The notes: generated by a model not told the origin, from the sequence alone. Counted from the first letter of the stretch, positions 24,701 through 33,915 are shown. The stretch is 64,000 bases of DNA from Acidobacteriota bacterium (GCA_017307505.1 JAFKEE010000026.1:185646-249645), one strand, 5' to 3'. Numbers and translations are program-made.

Positions 24701-25770
24701 TCTACGCCGCCGCCGTTGGTCGCAACCCAAGTCTCGCCGTTCTTCATCACCCGCACGGCATAGACGAAATCGCTGCTCAACCCCTCTTCGTGCGACCAGT
24801 TCATAAACCGGCCGTCCCTCAACCTGTCCAGCCCGCCTCCGAACAGGCCCACCCAAAGGCTGCCCTCGCGGTCTTCCAGGAGTTGCCGGATATAGTTGTC
24901 GCTCAGCCCGTTCGCGGCGGTAAACGACTCGAACCGGTCTCCGGCACGGCGGTTCAACCCATTGTCGGTGCCCACCCAGAGGTTGCCATCGCGATCCTCC
25001 ACAATTTTGCGGACTACCGTGCCGCGCAGGCCCTCCCGCTCGCCGAAGAACTCCAGCCGTCCACCCGCCCAGCGGGCCAGGCCCTTGCCGCCTGTCCCAA
25101 TCCACAGCTGGCCCCGCCGGTCTTCCAGGAATGCGTTGATCACCACCGGTCCCAGTTCGGCCGCGAACTCCGGCTGCCTGACCTGCCCGTTCACCACCTG
25201 CGCGACGCCCTTGTCGGTCCCCACCCAGGCTCCGTCCGGTCTTGCGAGTACGGCGCGCGCCGTATTGTCCGGCAGCCCGCCGGACTTGTTGAAAATCCGC
25301 GTCTTGCCGTCTTTCAATGCCGTGACACCGCCCCCGAAGGAGCCGATCCATAACGTGCCATCTGCTGCGGGCGAAAGGGAGCGGACGGAATCGTTGGCCA
25401 GTCCTTCCTGGCTTCCGAAATGGCGCATCTCGCCGTTCCGCCAGGCGGTGACGCCGCCTTCGGCTTGGCCAATCCAGAGCGTGCCGTCTTTCGCCACCGC
25501 CAGGTCGGAGATATTGTTGTGCCGGATCGACGGGGTGTCCGCCCTGAGAAAGGTGCGGAAACGGACTCCATCAAAGCGCACCACTCCGTCCCTCGTGCCC
25601 AGCCACAGATAGCCGTCCGGAGTCTGCGCCAGGGCCTGGATCGTACCCTGTTTCAGCCCTTCCCGGACGTGCCAGTGGTCGATGACATACTGGCTGATTC
25701 GTTTGGATGGCGTGAGAGCCCAGCCCGGTGGAGTGAGGCATGCCGCCGCAAGCGCCAGACCGAGCTTCAT
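21772..25770 (-). CDS. hybrid histidine kinase with two-component propeller sensor
   Basis: A 1332-residue membrane kinase from the ATG giving MKLGLALAAAC (signal peptide). Residues about 30-660 are two-component regulator propeller repeats (LWLGTRDGVVRFDG, TLWIGQAEGGVTAW, NLWVGTDNGLNRR and so on), then a Y_Y_Y domain, a membrane helix near 755, a coiled coil, a PAS domain (about 840-930), HisKA with GIAHDFNN, HATPase with DTGEGMDEETQ and GTGLGLATVYG, and a C-terminal receiver with LLTDVVMPGRSG. Such proteins usually sense polysaccharide fragments in the periplasm. It diverges from the RND pump. Confidence 0.93.
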   Translation of the reverse strand: MKLGLALAAACLTPPGWALTPSKRISQYVIDHWHVREGLKQGTIQALAQTPDGYLWLGTRDGVVRFDGVRFRTFLRADTPSIRHNNISDLAVAKDGTLWIGQAEGGVTAWRNGEMRHFGSQEGLANDSVRSLSPAADGTLWIGSFGGGVTALKDGKTRIFNKSGGLPDNTARAVLARPDGAWVGTDKGVAQVVNGQVRQPEFAAELGPVVINAFLEDRRGQLWIGTGGKGLARWAGGRLEFFGEREGLRGTVVRKIVEDRDGNLWVGTDNGLNRRAGDRFESFTAANGLSDNYIRQLLEDREGSLWVGLFGGGLDRLRDGRFMNWSHEEGLSSDFVYAVRVMKNGETWVATNGGGVDRLTDKGILHFGPADGMPAKVALSIGELRDGTPLVGFKSRGLWSWTQGRFQQVPIDEQADSADVLGMAEDHDGALWLTTNLGLRVRRNGVWSVPLSAAAGESSLHGSDLLVRRDGSIWTAGSDGVARLVGSNLEFQRDPAGVPLPKSHSLYEDGAGVLWAATNGQGLRVQKNGVWVKLDSANGLPVDAIYEILEDGRGGMWMTSDRGVVMASRQEMLEAAGNPQKHVRFRQYGLADGLRSNECNGGGGGRPLGWRGRDGRLWIPTLRGVAMVNPNLLLPYGPPPPAVVEEVWTGQHGYPADAELSLGPGVGELEFRYHSLSLWAPEGLRFRYRLDGFDDQWVEAGNRRSAFYTNLPPGRYVFRVEVASNESDWVGGGPTTAVVLKPHFYETLAFRALVVLALILLTIGVSRVRAARSRAADHAAAMRAAYQEMEQRIAERTAELDQANHILKAEIAERRGFEEKLRRQKDDYETIFNLAPTQIWIKDTQNRCLRINRQVTLDLGLSPEAVEGRTLEELFPQFAGQYFQDDLEVIRTGAPKLGILEKVNAVNGELRLLFTDKVPRRDAKGETIGVVSFSQDVTERHRLEEELRQAQRLESLGRLAGGIAHDFNNLLTVINGYAEVLERGSHLDPRRMEMLSEIGRAGQQAALLTQQLLAFSRSQQLRLEILDINETVTSLETILRRLIGESIVLMIEPGENLRRIEVDPGQAQQVLMNLTLNARDAMKQGGVLHIATRNVEVHSAIAQNYPNVRHGAYVELTVADTGEGMDEETQRRLFEPFFTTKEQGRGTGLGLATVYGVVTQSGGHILVHSVLGVGTTFRILFPAVDAEPKEKPKLKEESVGAAHNGPSGGRILLVEDQRDVRFLVRTILEQAGFTVMEAGDVDEAERVWNQQHEPIDLLLTDVVMPGRSGIELAAWVRHQKKNFPVLLMSGFVDQESLGEEAEAVAARALPMIQKPFNPSELVASVQRMLAGV

Positions 25771-25973
25771 GAATGAAAACAGACGAAGATTCGCTCTCTT
25801 TGAAATCGTTGATTCCTCACCAGCTGCCCGCCGGCGGTGCGTCACCGCCCGGGCCTAAGCCCACCCACTCGTCCCCAACATACACGATTCGCACGACAGA
25901 TAGCAGGATTGCTCTTTGGGGGGTAACTTCGGATACCCTGGGAGCACCATTTAGTTCCAGGAGCACTGTCGTC

Positions 25974-28900
25974 GTGCGCTTAAGTGAAATCTGTGTCCAG
26001 CGGCCTGTTTTCGCCTTCATGCTCATCATGTTCCTGGTGGTCATGGGGTTCTTCAGTTTTGTTGATCTTGGCGTTGATCTGTTTCCCCGGACTGACCCAG
26101 CCACCGTCTATGTGAATTTCCGGTTGCCAGGCGCCAGCCCTGAGGAAGTCGTTTCCCAGGTGGTCATGCCTCTGGAAGAGGCTGTGTCGTCCGTCAGCGG
26201 TATCGATGAACTCCGCGCTGTCGTCAGTGAAGGCGGTGGCTTTGTCATCGTCACCTTCACGCTGGAAAAAGACATCAACGAAGCCGTCGACGATGTGCGG
26301 GAAAAGGTCTCCTCGGCCGTGCGCCAGATGCCCCAGAACGTGCTGCCGCCCGTGGTCCGCAAAGCCGATCCGGATTCCGACCCCGTGGTCACGGTGGCAC
26401 TCAGCGGCAATGTCAGCCTGCGCGAACTCACTGAAGTTGCGGACAAAATTGTACGGCGTGACATCGAGACAGTGGACGGCGTCGCTTCCGCCGACATCTA
26501 TGGCGGCCGCAACCGCCAGATCAACATGATGCTCGACTTGAACAAACTGAACGGCTACAACCTGACCGCCCAGGAAGTGGAGCGCGCCATTCAGACGGAA
26601 AACGTCGAGTCACCCGGTGGCCGCATCGTCCGAGGACCCAGCGAACTCGGCGTCCGCACCATGGGCCGCGTCGAGACCGTTGAACAGTTCAATAACATCA
26701 TCATCAAGAATGCGAATGGCGTGCCCATCCGCCTGAAGGACGTTGGGTATGCCGAAGATGGCATGGCCGAGAAGCGGTCCTTCGCCTATTACGAGGGCAA
26801 ACCGGCAGTCCTCATCGACATCAAACGGCAGACCGGAACCAACGCCGTCAAGGTGGTGGACGCCGCGCTGGACCGCATCGAGGTCCTCGGCAAGCGGTTG
26901 CCCCCGGGCCTGAAGCTCACCGTCATTAAAGAAACCGCCACGTACATTAAGAAATCGGTGGAAAGCCTGGAAGAGCACCTGGTTCTTGGCAGCCTCCTGG
27001 CTTCGTTCATCATCTGGCTGTTCATTCGCGACTGGCGCACGGTACTCATCAGTTCGATTGCCATCCCGACGTCGATCATCACCACGTTCACGGTGATGCG
27101 CTACCTCGACTACACCCTGAATTCGATGACGTTGCTGGCCTTAACCCTTGCTGTCGGCATCGTTATTGATGACGCGATCATCGTACTCGAGAACATCTAC
27201 CGCTACCTGGAAGCCGACCCCGACATCGATCCCAAACAGGCGGCCATCGATGCCACCAAGGAAATCTCGATGGCGGTCGTGGCCACCACGATCTCGCTGG
27301 TGATCATCTTCGTCCCCATCGCCTTCGTAACCGGCTACGCCAAGCGCTACCTCAACCAGTTTGGCTGGACGATGTCGGTTTCCATCATGGTCTCCATGTT
27401 GGTTGCTTTCACCCTCACGCCGACGCTCAGCGCCCGCATCCTCAAGATTAAGAAGCACAAGAAGTCCGGCGAGCCCCATCATGGGCATCAGCCCACCGCT
27501 CTCGAACGCGGCTATGTGCGTCTGCTCGATTGGTCGCTTGGCCACCGCTGGGCCATCGTTTTGCTCTGCATCATTACCTTCGGCTCCACGTTTGTCCTCA
27601 ATCGCTATATCGGCCGCGACTGGATGCCGCAGGAAGACCAGAGCGAACTCGGGCTGCAGATGGAACTGCCCGAAGGGTCATCGCTGGAGGCAACCGAACG
27701 TCTGGCCATGGAAGTCGCCCACAAGGTGGAGAAAGTGCCCGGCGTGATGACCGTGGTTCCTTCCAGTTCCGGGTTTATCGATCGCGTCACCATGGCCCGT
27801 TTCACGATCCTGCTGGTGCCGCCCGGACAACGCGGCCCCCTGAACGAGACGGCTACCGCCATCCGCGCCATCATGAAGGACTACGCCTACGCCCGCCCCG
27901 CCGTCAGCTTCCCCAACGTGCTGGGCGGCCGCGATACCTTCTCGCCCATCCGGGCCACCCTGCTGGGCGCGGACTTCGGCAAATTGGCGCCCATCGCGCG
28001 TGGCATGCTCACCGAACTGCTGAAGCAGCCTGAACTGGCCGACATGCGCGCCAACCTGAACTTCAATAATCCGGAATTGCAGGTGCAGATCGACCGGCAG
28101 CTCGCCAGCGACCTCGGCGTTCGCGTCTCCGATGTGGCGACAGCTGTGCGCCTGCTGATGTCCGGCGAAGACGAAATCTCCACGTATAAGGAGTTGGGCG
28201 AACAGTATCTCGTGACCGTACGGCTGATGCCCGGGCAGCGGGACGATCCCGATGTGCTCAGCCGGCTGCTGGTGCCCTCGGCGCGGCTCGGTCTGATCCG
28301 CCTCGATTCTATTGCCAAACTGGAACGCGGCCTTGGACCCAGCCGCATCGACCGCGTGGCGCGCCAGTATGGCATCGGTTTCTATGGGAACCCGGCACCC
28401 GGCGTGACGCTCGATGCCGCCGCCAACGCGGTAAACCGGGTAGTCGAACAGGTCGATCTGCCCGTGGGCTACCGGCTCATCTTTGCCGGTCAGGTGAAGA
28501 TCCTGGAAGAGACCACGACCAACATGATCTTGGCCATCGGTCTGGCCTCCATCTTCATGTACATGGTGCTGGCTGCTCAGTTCGAGAGTCTCGTTCACCC
28601 CTTCATCATTCTGTTGACGCTCCCCCTGTCCATTCCCTTCGCCCTGATCAGCCTCATCGCTACGGGCCGTTCGCTGAATCTTTTCAGTGCCCTGGGGATC
28701 CTGCTGCTATTAGGCATCGTGAAGAAGAACGGTATTCTCCAGATCGACTGTATGAACAGGTTGTTGCGGGAGGGCATGCCGCTGAAGGCGGCCATCCTGG
28801 AAGCCAACCGCATCCGTCTGCGGCCCATCCTGATGACCACCTTTTCGATCATCGCCGGCCTGGTTCCTACGGCCATTGCCGTTGGAACCGGTGCGGCCAC

Positions 28901-29060
28901 CCGTTCCGCGATCGCGGTGACAATCATCGGCGGCCAGACCTTGTGCCTGATTCTGACGCTGCTCGTGGTGCCAGTGGGCTATTCCTTCGTGGAAGGTGCG
29001 CGGCTGCGCTGGGCCCGGCGGCAGGCTGAGCCGGCTCATGTGCCTGTCGCTGGTGATTGA
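25974..29060 (+). CDS. RND-family efflux permease (AcrB/HAE1 type)
   Basis: A 1028-residue, 12-helix proton-driven pump subunit. I use the GTG at 25974, preceded by AGGAG, because VRLSEICVQRPVFAFML is the classic RND N-terminus; the upstream frame is not conserved. Visible: the proton-relay aspartates in AVGIVIDDAIIVLEN, two large periplasmic loops (VNFRLPGASPEEVVSQVVMPLEEAV and a second after GRDWMPQEDQSE) and the C-terminal FSIIAGLVPTAIAVGTGA helix. No membrane fusion protein or outer membrane channel is adjacent, so partners must be encoded elsewhere. Confidence 0.93.
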   Translation: MRLSEICVQRPVFAFMLIMFLVVMGFFSFVDLGVDLFPRTDPATVYVNFRLPGASPEEVVSQVVMPLEEAVSSVSGIDELRAVVSEGGGFVIVTFTLEKDINEAVDDVREKVSSAVRQMPQNVLPPVVRKADPDSDPVVTVALSGNVSLRELTEVADKIVRRDIETVDGVASADIYGGRNRQINMMLDLNKLNGYNLTAQEVERAIQTENVESPGGRIVRGPSELGVRTMGRVETVEQFNNIIIKNANGVPIRLKDVGYAEDGMAEKRSFAYYEGKPAVLIDIKRQTGTNAVKVVDAALDRIEVLGKRLPPGLKLTVIKETATYIKKSVESLEEHLVLGSLLASFIIWLFIRDWRTVLISSIAIPTSIITTFTVMRYLDYTLNSMTLLALTLAVGIVIDDAIIVLENIYRYLEADPDIDPKQAAIDATKEISMAVVATTISLVIIFVPIAFVTGYAKRYLNQFGWTMSVSIMVSMLVAFTLTPTLSARILKIKKHKKSGEPHHGHQPTALERGYVRLLDWSLGHRWAIVLLCIITFGSTFVLNRYIGRDWMPQEDQSELGLQMELPEGSSLEATERLAMEVAHKVEKVPGVMTVVPSSSGFIDRVTMARFTILLVPPGQRGPLNETATAIRAIMKDYAYARPAVSFPNVLGGRDTFSPIRATLLGADFGKLAPIARGMLTELLKQPELADMRANLNFNNPELQVQIDRQLASDLGVRVSDVATAVRLLMSGEDEISTYKELGEQYLVTVRLMPGQRDDPDVLSRLLVPSARLGLIRLDSIAKLERGLGPSRIDRVARQYGIGFYGNPAPGVTLDAAANAVNRVVEQVDLPVGYRLIFAGQVKILEETTTNMILAIGLASIFMYMVLAAQFESLVHPFIILLTLPLSIPFALISLIATGRSLNLFSALGILLLLGIVKKNGILQIDCMNRLLREGMPLKAAILEANRIRLRPILMTTFSIIAGLVPTAIAVGTGAATRSAIAVTIIGGQTLCLILTLLVVPVGYSFVEGARLRWARRQAEPAHVPVAGD

Positions 29061-29123
29061 TGGAACTTATAGGAGTATCTAGGGATTGCTATTCCGGTGG
29101 CACCCGTGATTAGCTGAAAGTAG

Positions 29124-29327
29124 ATGAAAAAACCAAGTACCCGCGCGAAGTCTTCGGCCGCTTCCCGGCAACCCGTGCGGGCCAAAGGAGCCAAGAAAGC
29201 TGCCCGCTGTGTTGTCTGCGGCGCTGAAGTGGCTCCGTTCTCCACCGAAGAGTTGTGTTGGGTCTGCCGCCGCCTCAAAATCAGTGCCTGGCGCGATGTG
29301 GAAGGTCAAGCCGCCATTCAGGAATAG
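29124..29327 (+). CDS. small zinc-ribbon protein
   Basis: A 67-residue protein with a very basic N-terminal third (KKPSTRAKSSAASRQPVRAK) and two CxxC pairs (CVVCGAE and CWVCRR) 12 bases-worth of codons apart, the layout of a minimal zinc ribbon. It probably binds zinc and perhaps nucleic acid. It lies between the RND gene and the UbiA-like gene, whose TTG start is 37 bases downstream. I know no function for it. Confidence 0.65.
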   Translation: MKKPSTRAKSSAASRQPVRAKGAKKAARCVVCGAEVAPFSTEELCWVCRRLKISAWRDVEGQAAIQE

Positions 29328-29363
29328 CCCATCACGCAAGTTCGCAGCCGCGATCCCATCTGG

Positions 29364-30140
29364 TTGTGGCCAAACCTGCTGAGTTTGGATGCACCTATTG
29401 TGGCCGTGCTCTGGCAGGCCTTTGCAGCCCACTGCTATGCCCTGCCGCTTCGCCCGGTCGCGTATCTCGTTCTTTTCCTGACGGTTTGGGCGATTTACCT
29501 GGCTGACCGCCTCCTGGACGTCAGGAAACCCACCCGCGCCCCCGAATCGCCCCGCCACCGCTTCTATCGCCGCAACCGCACTCCGGGCCTGGTGCTGCTG
29601 GTGCTCCTGCTGGTGCTGGATTCCGCCCTTTGTTTGTTCGAGTTACGGCCCGCGGTGCAGCATGCCGGGTGGCTTACCCTGGCGGGCGTGCTCGCCTACC
29701 TCGGCTTTGTCCACCTGTTCCAGCTGCAAGCCCTTTTCCCCAAACAACTTGTAGCGGCTGTTCTGTTCGCCGTAGGGACCTTCGTAGCGCCGTGGGCGTT
29801 GAGCCCGGATCCTGACACTCTGTTGATCCCATGGTTGTTCTTCGTGCTGCTGTGTCTGGGAAATCTGGTTGCGATTGAAGGCTGGGAGTGGCGCGTTCTG
29901 CGGGCCGGGCCCCCGCCCCAGGCGATAACACGGGCCCTCCAGGAATGGCTGAGAATCTGGATGCCGGCCGTGGGCGTGGTGTCCTTGGCCTTTGCGGGCC
30001 AACAATACTTTCAGGCGGTTGCAGCCAGTGCGGCAGGACTCACGGCCATTTCCGCCTACGAGGATCGCATCAGCCTGGACCTGCGCCGCGTGCTGGTGGA
30101 TGCCGCCCTGCTGACGCCTCTTGCTTTCTATTGGTTATGA
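29364..30140 (+). CDS. UbiA-like integral membrane protein
   Basis: A 258-residue protein with about eight hydrophobic helices. An aspartate-rich loop IYLADRLLDVRK near residue 45 resembles the first DxxxD motif of UbiA prenyltransferases, and a second polar cluster AYEDRISLDLRR sits before the last helix, as expected for that fold. No ATG is available; a TTG at 29364 is the first start after the preceding stop. The stop overlaps the ATG of the methyltransferase gene (ATGA), so both products may modify the same small molecule. Confidence 0.62.
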   Translation: MWPNLLSLDAPIVAVLWQAFAAHCYALPLRPVAYLVLFLTVWAIYLADRLLDVRKPTRAPESPRHRFYRRNRTPGLVLLVLLLVLDSALCLFELRPAVQHAGWLTLAGVLAYLGFVHLFQLQALFPKQLVAAVLFAVGTFVAPWALSPDPDTLLIPWLFFVLLCLGNLVAIEGWEWRVLRAGPPPQAITRALQEWLRIWMPAVGVVSLAFAGQQYFQAVAASAAGLTAISAYEDRISLDLRRVLVDAALLTPLAFYWL

Positions 30141-30778
30141 ATGCCGACCGCATCGCCGTCCTCTATCGCTGGATTGAGTACTGCGCCTTCGGTAAAGCAC
30201 TGGAACGGCGGCGGTTTGCCTTCCTTCCTCTGATCCGGGAGGCCCGTAATGTATTGATTGCAGGAGAGGGTGACGGCCGGTTTGTCGCCCGGTTGGTGGA
30301 ACAGCATCCAGGTGTGCGCGTGGACGTACTTGAATCGAGCGGTGAAATGATCCGGCTGGCCCGGCAGCGGCTGCCGCCGGATGCGCAGGTGACCTTCCAC
30401 CAGGGTGATGCCATGCAAACGCCGCCCGGCGGGCCCTACGACCTGGTGGTCACGCACTTCTTTCTCGACTGTCTGTCTGATGAAGAAACCGGTCGCTTCA
30501 TCCGAGGCGTGAAACAACACTTGTCGTTTGACGCTATCTGGCTCGTCAGTGATTTCCAACAAGTGTCGTTTTGGCCGGCGAGCTGGCACTCCTGGATTTG
30601 GCTCCGTGTGATGTACGCGTTCTTCCGCCTCTCTACCGGACTGCGGACCGCAAAGTTGCCGCAGATTGACCGTGCCTTGAGCGGCGCTGGCTTCGAGTTG
30701 GTGGCGAAGGAGGAGGCCCGGTTCGGCCTGACCGTCTCGCAACTCTGGCGCTTGCGTCCAAAGGGTTCGCAGTTGTAA
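30137..30778 (+). CDS. class I SAM-dependent methyltransferase
   Basis: A 213-residue Rossmann-fold methyltransferase: motif I VLIAGEGDGRFV, acidic loop VDVLESSGEM, DAMQTPPGGPYDLVVTHFFLDC and a GVKQHLSFDAIWLVSDF post-core strand. The C-terminal half includes aromatic segments (FWPASWHSWIWLRVMYAFF), which suggest a hydrophobic substrate or membrane contact. It is translationally coupled to the UbiA-like gene, consistent with a quinone-like or isoprenoid-linked product, but the substrate is not determined. Confidence 0.85.
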   Translation: MNADRIAVLYRWIEYCAFGKALERRRFAFLPLIREARNVLIAGEGDGRFVARLVEQHPGVRVDVLESSGEMIRLARQRLPPDAQVTFHQGDAMQTPPGGPYDLVVTHFFLDCLSDEETGRFIRGVKQHLSFDAIWLVSDFQQVSFWPASWHSWIWLRVMYAFFRLSTGLRTAKLPQIDRALSGAGFELVAKEEARFGLTVSQLWRLRPKGSQL

Positions 30779-30812
30779 CGCGCCTTATACCTTGATCTTC
30801 GACCTATGGGCC

Positions 30813-30840
30813 CCTTAAGCTCAATGGTAGAAGCTTGAGG
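30813..30840 (+). promoter_or_regulatory. inverted repeat before the padR-type gene, probable operator
   Basis: CCTTAAGCT at 30813-30821 and AGCTTGAGG at 30832-30840 are reverse complements except one base, separated by 10 bases, and end 5 bases before the ATG of the PadR regulator. The right arm supplies the ribosome binding site (GAGG). This placement suits autorepression by PadR. Confidence 0.5.
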
Positions 30841-30845
30841 TATTC

Positions 30846-31187
30846 ATGCCCCCGTCCAGATTTCCCATCCCGCAAGGCACGCTCGACATGCTGATCCTGC
30901 AGATCCTTTCGCTGGAGCCGGCGCACGGCTACGGTATCGCGCAGCGGCTGGAGCAGATCTCCCGCTCGGTCGTGCAGGTGAACCAGGGTTCCCTCTATCC
31001 GGCGCTCCACCGGTTGGAGCAGAAGGGCTGGCTCCGGGCGGAATGGAAGCAGTCCGAGACAGGCCGCGAGGCCAAGTTCTACGCCCTCACCCCGGCTGGA
31101 TTGGCGCAGTTGGCGGTCGAACGGGACAGTTGGGCAAAGCTCTCCGGCGCAGTCCAGTTGATCTTCGATGAAGGGACCGCGCAATGA
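30846..31187 (+). CDS. PadR family transcriptional regulator
   Basis: A 113-residue winged-helix regulator: GTLDMLILQILSLEPAHGYGIAQRL, then NQGSLYPALHRLEQKGWLRAEW (recognition helix and wing) and a short C-terminal dimerisation helix. Length fits the small PadR class paired with permease genes. Its stop overlaps the start of the ABC permease gene (ATGA), so it very likely represses the permease operon in response to a ligand that the sequence does not reveal. Confidence 0.93.
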   Translation: MPPSRFPIPQGTLDMLILQILSLEPAHGYGIAQRLEQISRSVVQVNQGSLYPALHRLEQKGWLRAEWKQSETGREAKFYALTPAGLAQLAVERDSWAKLSGAVQLIFDEGTAQ

Positions 31188-33886
31188 GGAAGATTCTGAA
31201 CTGGTTTCGGCGCCGGGATCTCGAAGCCGGGCTGGATAAGGAACTGCACTACCATTTCGATCGCCGGGTGAGCGATCTGACGGCGTCCGGCATTTCCGAG
31301 GCGGAGGCGAAACGACAGGCCACGTTGGAGCTGGGCGGATTGACGCAGGTTCGGGAAGAGGTGCGCGACGTCTGGCTGAACCGCTGGCTGCGGGACCTCA
31401 CGTACGACCTGCGCTTCTCGGCGCGTTCGTTCCTGCGGAATCCATCCTTTACCGCAACAACCGTGCTGTCGCTGGCGCTGGGGATTGGTGCGACGACGGC
31501 GATTTACTCTCTGGTGGATCAGGTGATGCTGCACGCCCTGCCCGTGCGGGAACCCGAACGGCTGGTTCTGGTGGACTGGAAAGGTGAACAGGTGGCCAAT
31601 GGCTTTGGCTCCTACAACCTGATGTCGTATCCGATTTGCGGCGACCTGCAGGCACAGACGCAGGTTTTCGATGGCGTGCTGTGCCGGGCGGCGACCACGG
31701 TGAATCTGACCACCGGGTCAGAACCGAAACCGGCGGCGGCGGAGATCGTCTCAGGGAGCTATTTCCCGATGCTCGGGGTCGGTGCCGCGATGGGGCGCGT
31801 GCTGGGTCCGGAGGATGACCGGACGGCGGAAGCGAGTCCCGTGGTTGTGATCTCGTACGACTTCTGGAAAACGCACCTGGACGGGGCGGCCGATGTGCTG
31901 GGCCGGAAGGTGCTGGTGAATCAGTATCCGATGTCGATCGTGGGTGTGGCTACGCCGCGCTTCCAGGGCATTGATGTCGGCGAGGTTCCCGCGCTGTGGA
32001 TTCCGGCCTCCATGTCCGCGCAGGCGATCCCGGGGTTCAAGGGACTGCAGGATCGCCGAACGCGATGGATGCAGGTGCTGGGCCGGCTGAAGACGGGGAT
32101 GACGCTGGAGCGCGCCAGATCGGGCCTCGAGCCCTGGTTCCAGGCGATGAGATTGGAAGACATGGGACGTCCCGGGTTCCCGAGGATCACGGCGGAACGG
32201 CGGAAACAGTACCTTTCCTCGTGGCTCGAGCTGACTCCAGCGCCGCAAGGTCATTCCTCCTTACGGCGGAGACTGGCCCAACCGCTCTGGGTCCTATTGG
32301 CGGCAACCGGGGTCCTGCTGGGCTTGGCCTGCCTGAATGTGGCAGGGCTGTTTCTGGCGCGCGGTTCCGCTCGCGACCGTGAGATCAGCACCCGTCTGGC
32401 TCTCGGTGCATCGCGGAGCCGCATCGGGCGACAGTTGCTCGCCGACAGCATCCTGCTGGCTGTAGCCGGAGGCCTGCTGGGTGTTCTCATCGCGCCGTCC
32501 GCCATGCGGACATTGATTGCGTTCCTGCCGAGCCAGGTGGCGAACAACGCCCTCCAGTCGAATGTGGACAGCCGGTTGCTGTTGTTCGCATTTTTGGTCA
32601 GCCTCACGGCTGGGCTATTGAGCGGTTTTGCTCCGGCGCTGCAGGCGGGCCGCAAGTCGTTGATGACCTCGCTGCGGGAGCGGGGCGGGTCAGCTTCCGG
32701 CGGCGTGCGTATGAGAAAAGCGATTGTGACAGCACAGATCGCGTTCTCTCTGATCCTGGTCATCGGGGCCATGCTCTTTATGCGGACCTTGACGGGCCTT
32801 CTGGAGAAGGGGCCGGGCTTTGATACGACGAGTATGGTGTCGTTTCAGCTGGACCCACGCCGGAACGGCTATACGCCAGTGCAGGCCAGTCGCCTGATCC
32901 GGCGGCTGCATGAGGAGATTCGAACGGCGCCGGGCACGCAGGCGTCGGCGGTGGCGCGCTATGCCCTGTTGACCGGCGGGAGTTGGAACGATCTGATGGT
33001 CATTCAGGCGGACGAACGGATCAGCACCGATCGGGACGTGAACCTGAATGCGATCACCCCGGGCTTCTTCTCGACGATGGGAATTCGCTTGATCGCGGGG
33101 CGAGACTTCAGCGATCGGGACGTACGTCCGGTGGAGGATTTCGGTTTCCGCACGGCGATTGTCAGCGAGTCCTTTGTGAAGCGCTACCTTGGCGGCCGGA
33201 ATCCACTGGGGGCGCGGGTCTGCGAGTGTAGCGGACCCGATGCGAAGCCGGACATCGAAGTGATCGGGGTGGTGGCGGACTTCAGCTATCGGGGCATCCG
33301 GGAGAACAGGGAGCAGGCGTTCTTCCCGATCCTGGAAGGAAATGGCTCGTCGGGCACTTTCTATGTGAAGGTGCGCGGCACTCCGGAGCAGGCGTCGGCG
33401 TCGTTGCGGGCGATCGTGAGAAATGCCGATCCGGCCCTGCCGATCTCGTCTTTCCGGACGCTGAACGAGCAGGTGAGCCGGTCGCTGAACACTGAGCGGA
33501 TGCTGGCCACGTTGTCGGGGGCCTTTGGAACGCTGGCGCTGCTGCTGTCGCTGGTGGGACTCTATGGCGTCATGTCATTCGTGGTGACGCAGCGGACGAG
33601 GGAGATCGGAATCAGGCTGGCGCTAGGCGCTACAGGTGGTTCGGCAATCTGGCTGGTGCTGCGGGATGCGCTGGTGATGGTGGGGGCGGGCATGGCGATC
33701 GCGTTGCCGTGCGTGGCTGCGCTGGGTCGTCTGGTGGAATCGGAGTTGTTTGGTGTGAAGGCGACGGATCCGTGGACGATTGCGCAGTCGGCTCTGCTGC
33801 TGGCGGTGGCGGCTCTGGGGGCGGCGATGTTGCCGGCGTACCGGGCCTCGGTGGTGAATCCGGTGGAGGCGCTGCGGCTGGAGTAG
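31184..33886 (+). CDS. ADOP-type ABC transporter permease (MacB/FtsX family)
   Basis: A 900-residue membrane protein of the acidobacterial duplicated orphan permease type. Order: N-terminal soluble helical region (RRRDLEAGLDKELHYHFDRRV), first MacB periplasmic domain flanked by membrane helices (ATTVLSLALGIGATTAIYSLVDQVML), FtsX helices (LAATGVLLGLACLNVAGLFLARG), a second MacB domain and a second FtsX set ending VVNPVEALRLE. There is no ATP-binding domain and no ATPase gene beside it, so energisation is by a distant subunit or absent. Substrate unknown. Confidence 0.92.
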   Translation: MRKILNWFRRRDLEAGLDKELHYHFDRRVSDLTASGISEAEAKRQATLELGGLTQVREEVRDVWLNRWLRDLTYDLRFSARSFLRNPSFTATTVLSLALGIGATTAIYSLVDQVMLHALPVREPERLVLVDWKGEQVANGFGSYNLMSYPICGDLQAQTQVFDGVLCRAATTVNLTTGSEPKPAAAEIVSGSYFPMLGVGAAMGRVLGPEDDRTAEASPVVVISYDFWKTHLDGAADVLGRKVLVNQYPMSIVGVATPRFQGIDVGEVPALWIPASMSAQAIPGFKGLQDRRTRWMQVLGRLKTGMTLERARSGLEPWFQAMRLEDMGRPGFPRITAERRKQYLSSWLELTPAPQGHSSLRRRLAQPLWVLLAATGVLLGLACLNVAGLFLARGSARDREISTRLALGASRSRIGRQLLADSILLAVAGGLLGVLIAPSAMRTLIAFLPSQVANNALQSNVDSRLLLFAFLVSLTAGLLSGFAPALQAGRKSLMTSLRERGGSASGGVRMRKAIVTAQIAFSLILVIGAMLFMRTLTGLLEKGPGFDTTSMVSFQLDPRRNGYTPVQASRLIRRLHEEIRTAPGTQASAVARYALLTGGSWNDLMVIQADERISTDRDVNLNAITPGFFSTMGIRLIAGRDFSDRDVRPVEDFGFRTAIVSESFVKRYLGGRNPLGARVCECSGPDAKPDIEVIGVVADFSYRGIRENREQAFFPILEGNGSSGTFYVKVRGTPEQASASLRAIVRNADPALPISSFRTLNEQVSRSLNTERMLATLSGAFGTLALLLSLVGLYGVMSFVVTQRTREIGIRLALGATGGSAIWLVLRDALVMVGAGMAIALPCVAALGRLVESELFGVKATDPWTIAQSALLLAVAALGAAMLPAYRASVVNPVEALRLE

Positions 33887-33915
33887 CGGTGCGGGTCATA
33901 AGACCGCCATTAGTA

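Noticed and set aside
30808..30846. 5'-half tRNA-like sequence before the PadR gene
   Set aside because: There is a D-arm-like stretch but no anticodon stem, T-arm or 3' acceptor; the DNA is better explained as an inverted-repeat operator.
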